Of a stretch of 64,000 nucleotides of DNA, positions 59,888-64,000 are shown piece after piece. Below the pieces are notes generated by a model. The model was not told the DNA's origin. It searched no databases and was given only the letters and a program-made list of their open reading frames with translations. Every line of letters starts with the position of its first letter. Position 1 is the stretch's first letter. This stretch comes from Ephydatia muelleri (taxonomy: Eukaryota > Porifera > Demospongiae > Spongillida > Spongillidae): NCBI GenBank assembly GCA_013339895.1, contig JABACO010000019.1:2404565-2468564 (forward strand), read 5' to 3'. The position numbers were made by a program, and so were the translations under genes.

Positions 59888-62800
59888 ATGGCTGAAAAGA
59901 GTGCACAAGAGAAGCTGTTTTACAAAGACGTGTTGAGGTACTTGACGGAGAGGTCATACAGAGAGGAAGCTGAAAAGCAATGGAAGAGGACGGTCCGCAG
60001 GAAAGCGCAAGATTTCACAGTCAACGATGGTCAGTTGTATATTAAGGGAAAGAATGGCCAGGAAGCTAGACGTTGGGTTTTCGATGAGGAAGATCAAAAA
60101 AGAGTGATGGAGGCTTGCCACGATGACAAACTAGGTAATCGGCCATCCCGCACACGCATATAGCCACCTACGTGTAAACCACGCATATTCTAATTTTCTT
60201 TTTATCTAGGCGGAGGACATTTTGGTAGGGACAAAACGTTACAGAAGATCTGCTCCCGGTTCTACTGGCAGAACATGACGAACGACGTAAAAGAACATGT
60301 AAGAACATGTGACACCTGCCAACGCACAAACAAGAGATTAATTAAGGCTTCGGCTGAGCTACATCCAATTCCGGTGAGAGCTCAAGTATGGTACCAAGTT
60401 GGTATCGATATTGTTGGACCATTGACACTGACACGCAACAAAAACAGGTAAGGAAAATTAAATGTACGCTTGATGTTTTTTAAAGGTGCATGGTTTTGGT
60501 TTCAAACAGGTATCTAATAACATGTACCGACTATTTTTCTAAATGGCCAGAAGCTCAAGCACTTCCGTCAAAATGTGCCGAAGGTGTGGCAAAGTTTGTT
60601 CTATCCCTGATCACTAGGTTTGGCTGTTTCAAAGTATGCATTTCGGACCAAGGTCGAGAGTTCGTCAATTCTCTTAATGAGAAATTGTTCTCGCTGACAG
60701 GAATTGAGCATCGCATAGCTAGTGCGTATCACCCGCAAACAAACGGATTGGATGAAAGGTTAAATCAAACAGTGACAAAGTCTCTTGTAAAGTACATAAA
60801 CACAGATCAAAGTGACTGGGATGAAAAGTTGGAATGTGTGCTTTTTTCGTATCGCACCAGCGTTCATGCTACGACGAAATACACACCCTTTTATCTGATG
60901 TATGGGCGAGAAGCAGTTCTACCTCCCCAACTACAGACTGAGTGTAAAGATGGAAACGATGTGCTTTTTTCTATGACTGGCATAGAAAGTAAAGCTCAAG
61001 AATATGCAACAAATCTGGAAGAGGTGAGAACTGAAGTATTTACAGAAGTGACATCCAACATTCAGAATGCTCAAGCTAAACAGAAGCTGTATTATGACCG
61101 TAAGCATGCAAGAACAGGATTTCAGCTGGGAGACCGTGTTCTTTTAAGAAACATGAGAAATCTTACTCGCAAAGGAGGTAAATTGAAGAAGGAATGGTCA
61201 GGCACATATGTTATAGATGAATTATGTGGTAAGGGGTTATATCGACTGAAGAATGAGAGTGGGGAGATACTAAAAAAGAAGTACAACTCAGCCCAGCTGA
61301 AAATATACCAACAAAGGCAAGAATATCCAGCTGCTGGTAGTGATGAGAATGCATGCATGGAGGGACAGGGTGAAACTGATTTCCAAACTGAAAGAGGAAA
61401 GGAGTCATCTGCTCATGAAATACTTAATGATCAGTTGTATTCACCAAGCTTGCTTCGGTTATGGAGAACAGGAGCTGATGAGCTTGCATATGAAGCAGCA
61501 GAAGATGAAGAATTTGATGTACGTTACACATGCACGCATGATATGTATATATAATTACTGATTACTGTTTGTTTGTACCATTATTTTAGCCAACTGCATA
61601 CAATCTGGAAATCGATGAGTATGCTCTAAGTAAAGACCTTATTGTTGAATTGTGGATGAATCATCGGGCGTATAGAGGAGAAGTTCCATTGAGGGTGATT
61701 TGTGGCGAGAGTTTTGTAATAATGAATGACACACTTGAAGAAGAGTTTGACCGCTTCAGAAAGCATACTCTCGATCTTGATTTATATGTATATGCTGTCG
61801 AAGCTATTGAACTGGTGAAGCATTGGTACAATTCTAATGCTACAAACCTTAAAACAATTAGTAAATATGACAAAACATATGTACTAATGTCTTCAACAAG
61901 CATTGATACCTTCTGCCAATGGATTTTGGATACAAGAAAATTGTGCAATGAGAAAGGGGTAACCCTTGATAGCCTGACCATAACAAGTAAGCTGAAATTC
62001 ATTTCATGAGTTCAAGTACTTTACTTATTTGTTATGTAAATCTCTTGCATAGACCAAAGTCAGCCTCAAACTAATGGGATAACTACAGTCTTTGAGGATA
62101 AAATGAGTACCAATGGAATCAGCCATCCTCCTAAAGGAGGAAAAATGACAATTACCAGGGTCAAACAACGTGTATCAAAGAAAAGTAAATGCTGGCTGGA
62201 AGTAGGAGATGTGTTACTGTCTGAGGAACATAAATCCATTATTGAGTCTAATACACAGTGGTTGGATGATGCTATAATTAATGCTTCTCAATATCTTCTC
62301 CACAGTCAGTATGGTATATCGGGATTACAAGCAACAACACTTGGATACCACCTCACATTTGACATCATGAGAAAGGACTTCGTACAAATTCTTCATAATG
62401 GAGAAGACCATTGGCTAACGATCTCTACCCTTGGATTGCCATCAGGTCATGTAAACATCTATGACAGCCTGTATCAGACCTGTACTGATCATGCCATAGA
62501 CCAAATGTGCTCCATTATTTTCACCCCTAACAATGCTGTGTACCTCCACTTTACTGATGTTGACAAACAGACCAAGAGCTCAGACTGTGGCCTGTATGCC
62601 ATTGCTTATGCTACTGGGTTATGTTGTGGTGAAGAGGTATGTTCCAGAAAATATGACATGATGGTCACTATTGAAATGCTTGGAAAGTGGAAGAATGACT
62701 GCATTTCCTAGTTCAGATAGAGAAAACCATCATATTGTGGCCAATAAGATGATTAAAGTGAGGTGCTACTGCCGATTGCCAGATTCTGGAGTAATGATTC

Positions 62801-62925
62801 AATGCAGTTCTTGCAAAGAATGGTTTCACAAGAAATGTGACTCCTCTATACCCCGAAAGGCCTGGAGTGATTTAAAATTCAAATGGCACTGTAAAATGTG
62901 CCAATCTGTACCTTTAATCAACTGA
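59888..62925 (+). CDS. Ginger transposase: zinc finger, DDE integrase core, GPY/F-like domain, Ulp1 protease, PHD finger
   Basis: Exons: 59888-60134, 60210-60447, 60510-61518, 61590-61986 and 62053 onward; every junction has GT-AG and matching phase. ATG 59888 has a good context (GCCATGG). Domains: H-H-C-C zinc finger across exons 1-2 (CHDD...GGHFG...CDTC); DDE core with Asp in CTDYFSKW, Asp in ISDQGREF and Glu in NGLDERLNQ, the last two separated by 35 residues; a C-terminal barrel (GDRVLLRN...YRLKN) like GPY/F; Ulp1-type cysteine protease with His in GEDHWLTIS, Asp in NIYDSLY and Cys in SSDCGLYAIAYA; PHD finger CYCRLP...CSSCKEWFHKKC...WHCKMC. The Ulp1 frame stops at 62711, and the expected CLESGRMTAFP continuation is in another frame from about 62671, so one small indel separates protease and PHD. 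Otherwise intact, about 920 residues. Confidence 0.85.
60510..61518 (+). CDS. Integrase-core exon of the Ginger transposase
   Basis: A 1,009-base exon starting after AAACAG and ending at GAT|GTACGT. It holds all three catalytic residues and the C-terminal DNA-binding barrel, followed by an acidic linker rich in Glu. Confidence 0.85.
62053..62711 (+). CDS. Ulp1-like cysteine protease part of the Ginger gene
   Basis: Contains WLDDAIINASQYLL (substrate-groove helix) and the His-Asp-Gln-Cys type active site, ending in SDCGLYAIAYATGLC. Its role in transposition is unknown; similar proteases accompany other Ginger and Maverick-type elements. Confidence 0.8.
62749..62925 (+). CDS. PHD finger part of the Ginger gene
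   Basis: C4HC3 spacing is visible: CYC, CSSC, WFHKKC, WHCKMC. It may bind histone tails and steer target choice (inference). Confidence 0.8.
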   Translation: MIKVRCYCRLPDSGVMIQCSSCKEWFHKKCDSSIPRKAWSDLKFKWHCKMCQSVPLIN

Positions 62926-63195
62926 TCATGAACTATCAATGTATACGTCAATTCATTAGCACTAACTAGCTCATTTATTCATCAGCATATGCTATGTGCA
63001 TGCAATTCCGTGTATCAATGGAGATCATGCATCTCGATATAGTAAAATGAAAACAATTATACTCTGAGCTGAATACGTTGTGTATAGGACTGTAAATAAT
63101 ATTCAAAGTACAAGAGGCTGAAATAGGTGCTACTAATCTGTTTCATTTCTCTTTTGTGGTTTTAGCTGACCACTCTTATAGGATATTTATATATA

Positions 63196-63439
63196 TGGGA
63201 CTGTGTCCAGCAGAATCACCCTTCTAGCTAGTTTTTCAAGTTTTCAAATTTTCCTTGAACACCCATGAGCTTCTGTCAAAAGGTCCGTACGCATCCTAAA
63301 TCGGACTATCTATCGCAAAGTTATTAGGCACTGAATTTATAATTAGCCATACATTTCAATGCGAGCGTTCCTTTTCTTTTGCTTGTCCTGGAAATTTTGA
63401 TAAAGTACCATAAGGGTGATTTAGCTGGACACTGTCCCA
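63196..63439. mobile_element. 244-bp MITE nested in the Ginger 3' region
   Basis: TGGGACTGTGTCCAGCAGAA at left and the inverse of TGGGACAGTGTCCAGCTAAA at right, flanked by TA. Termini match the foldback element at 12963-16623, so both belong to one TA-targeting family. Confidence 0.85.
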
Positions 63440-63534
63440 TATATATAATATATATAATATAATATATATATATACGACGCCCCATTTATGCCGAGGCATA
63501 CACATGCTTATAATTGTAACGCTGTATAAATGGG

Positions 63535-63691
63535 GGAGGGGGACCGCTAGTTCTAAGGGGGGACATGATATCCTAGGATACGTTGTCCGGCCGGACATTG
63601 TATCCTAGTACTGGGCGTCCGGCGGACTCCGGGTCCTAGGATACAATGTCCGGCCGGACAATTTTTAGGGGGGACGCGTAGTCCTGTGACA
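63535..63691 (-). repeat. Right terminal inverted repeat of the Ginger element
   Basis: Contains two TGTCCGGCCGGACA palindromes and repeated TCCTAGGATAC words, ending TCCTGTGACA. Confidence 0.85.
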
Positions 63692-63695
63692 CCGG
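63692..63695 (+). other. Target-site duplication CCGG, right
   Basis: Identical to 59568-59571. Confidence 0.8.
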
Positions 63696-64000
63696 CCGCA
63701 CTTAGTTAATGACATACACCTTTCACCTGAAGTGTTAACATTGCCTCTAGGTCGAATTTACCAGTGGGAAAATTGGCGGCTCGATGCAACTCGCGCTTTT
63801 TTAACACATGCTCGAGATGACGTAACGGCGTATGCTTATGAAAACGAGGCCAGTGTATTATTGGAAAGCGTAGTATTAATAGTTCACATGTGTGTGTTAT
63901 AGAGAAATGATTGCTGGTACTAATACATCAGCGTATAATAGCACCAGGTGTAAGCTTCAAGCAAGCCATGCTGTTAAACATTGCATAGCGATAATGAGGC
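63696..64000. other. Flank, no feature recognised
   Basis: No ORF or repeat of note; not homologous to the continuation of D1 copy a. Confidence 0.3.

Larger units (their letters stand above)
59572..63691 (+). mobile_element. Ginger-type DNA transposon with integrase-like transposase, 4,120 bp
   Basis: Both ends begin TGTCACAGGA (inverted), matching the 5'-TGTNR rule of Ginger elements, and are flanked by CCGG on both sides (59568-59571 and 63692-63695), a 4-bp target duplication. TIRs extend about 100-150 bases with subterminal palindromes TCCGGCCGGA and TCCTAGGA. The single gene encodes a gypsy-integrase-like DDE transposase, a Ulp1-like protease and a PHD finger. There is no reverse transcriptase or LTR. 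Confidence 0.88.

Noticed and set aside
60490..61554. A Ty3/gypsy LTR retrotransposon
   Set aside because: No LTRs, gag, protease or RT flank the integrase; TIRs, a CCGG duplication and Ulp1/PHD modules identify a Ginger DNA transposon.

Overview
This window is metazoan-type nuclear DNA. Its genes have very short, GT-AG-bounded exons with phase-1 junctions, signal peptide / Ig / FN3 / transmembrane exon modules, degraded transposons, and large arrays of micro- and minisatellites. The compact receptor exons, the diverse DNA transposons and an REase plus FunK1-like kinase gene fit an early-branching invertebrate. A demosponge is my best guess, by inference only. I recognise no rRNA, tRNA, CRISPR array or bacterial operon.

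Layout. 0-2.1 kb: the 3' part of a non-LTR retrotransposon ORF (reverse transcriptase plus C-terminal restriction-like endonuclease). 2.4-3.7 kb: local duplications. 4.5-5.1 kb: a small secreted beta-trefoil (FGF-like) gene on the minus strand. 5.6-9.7 kb: a rearranged block in which an inversion split a gene encoding a PD-(D/E)xK nuclease-like domain fused to a FunK1-like kinase; a broken FGF-like copy and a duplicated 1.2 kb segment (D1) lie inside the inversion. 9.2-16.6 kb: one copy of a segmental duplication (D2) carrying a decayed hAT element and a 3.7 kb foldback element filled with GGA-rich repeats. 16.7-22.3 kb: scattered minus-strand coiled-coil exons between minisatellites. 22.7-26.3 kb: two hairpin MITEs and a minus-strand single-pass receptor (FN3 end, transmembrane exon, tyrosine-rich tail). 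29.7 kb: two abutting perfect palindromes. 32-42 kb: a plus-strand receptor family (signal peptide, Ig, Ig, Ig, FN3, FN3, FN3, TM, tail) with several reading-frame breaks and a truncated tandem relative. 36.0-37.7 kb: a GT-rich minisatellite inside one of its introns. 44.4-52.0 kb: the second D2 copy, with the nuclease-kinase gene in original order but frameshifted. 52-57.8 kb: mostly repeats. 57.8-59.6 kb: the second D1 copy. 59,572-63,691: a nearly intact Ginger-type DNA transposon with TIRs, a CCGG target duplication, a DDE integrase-like transposase, a Ulp1-like protease and a PHD finger, with a smaller MITE nested inside.

Two themes stand out. First, two families of single-pass receptor genes lie on opposite strands about 6 kb apart, both with phase-1 modular exons and short tyrosine-motif tails, which suggests a receptor cluster. 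Second, several mobile elements and segmental duplications have reshuffled a nuclease-kinase gene of the type found in eukaryotic effector (Crinkler/RHS-like) systems. Many receptor and kinase copies carry frameshifts, so the window mixes live and decaying genes; assembly indels cannot be excluded from sequence alone.
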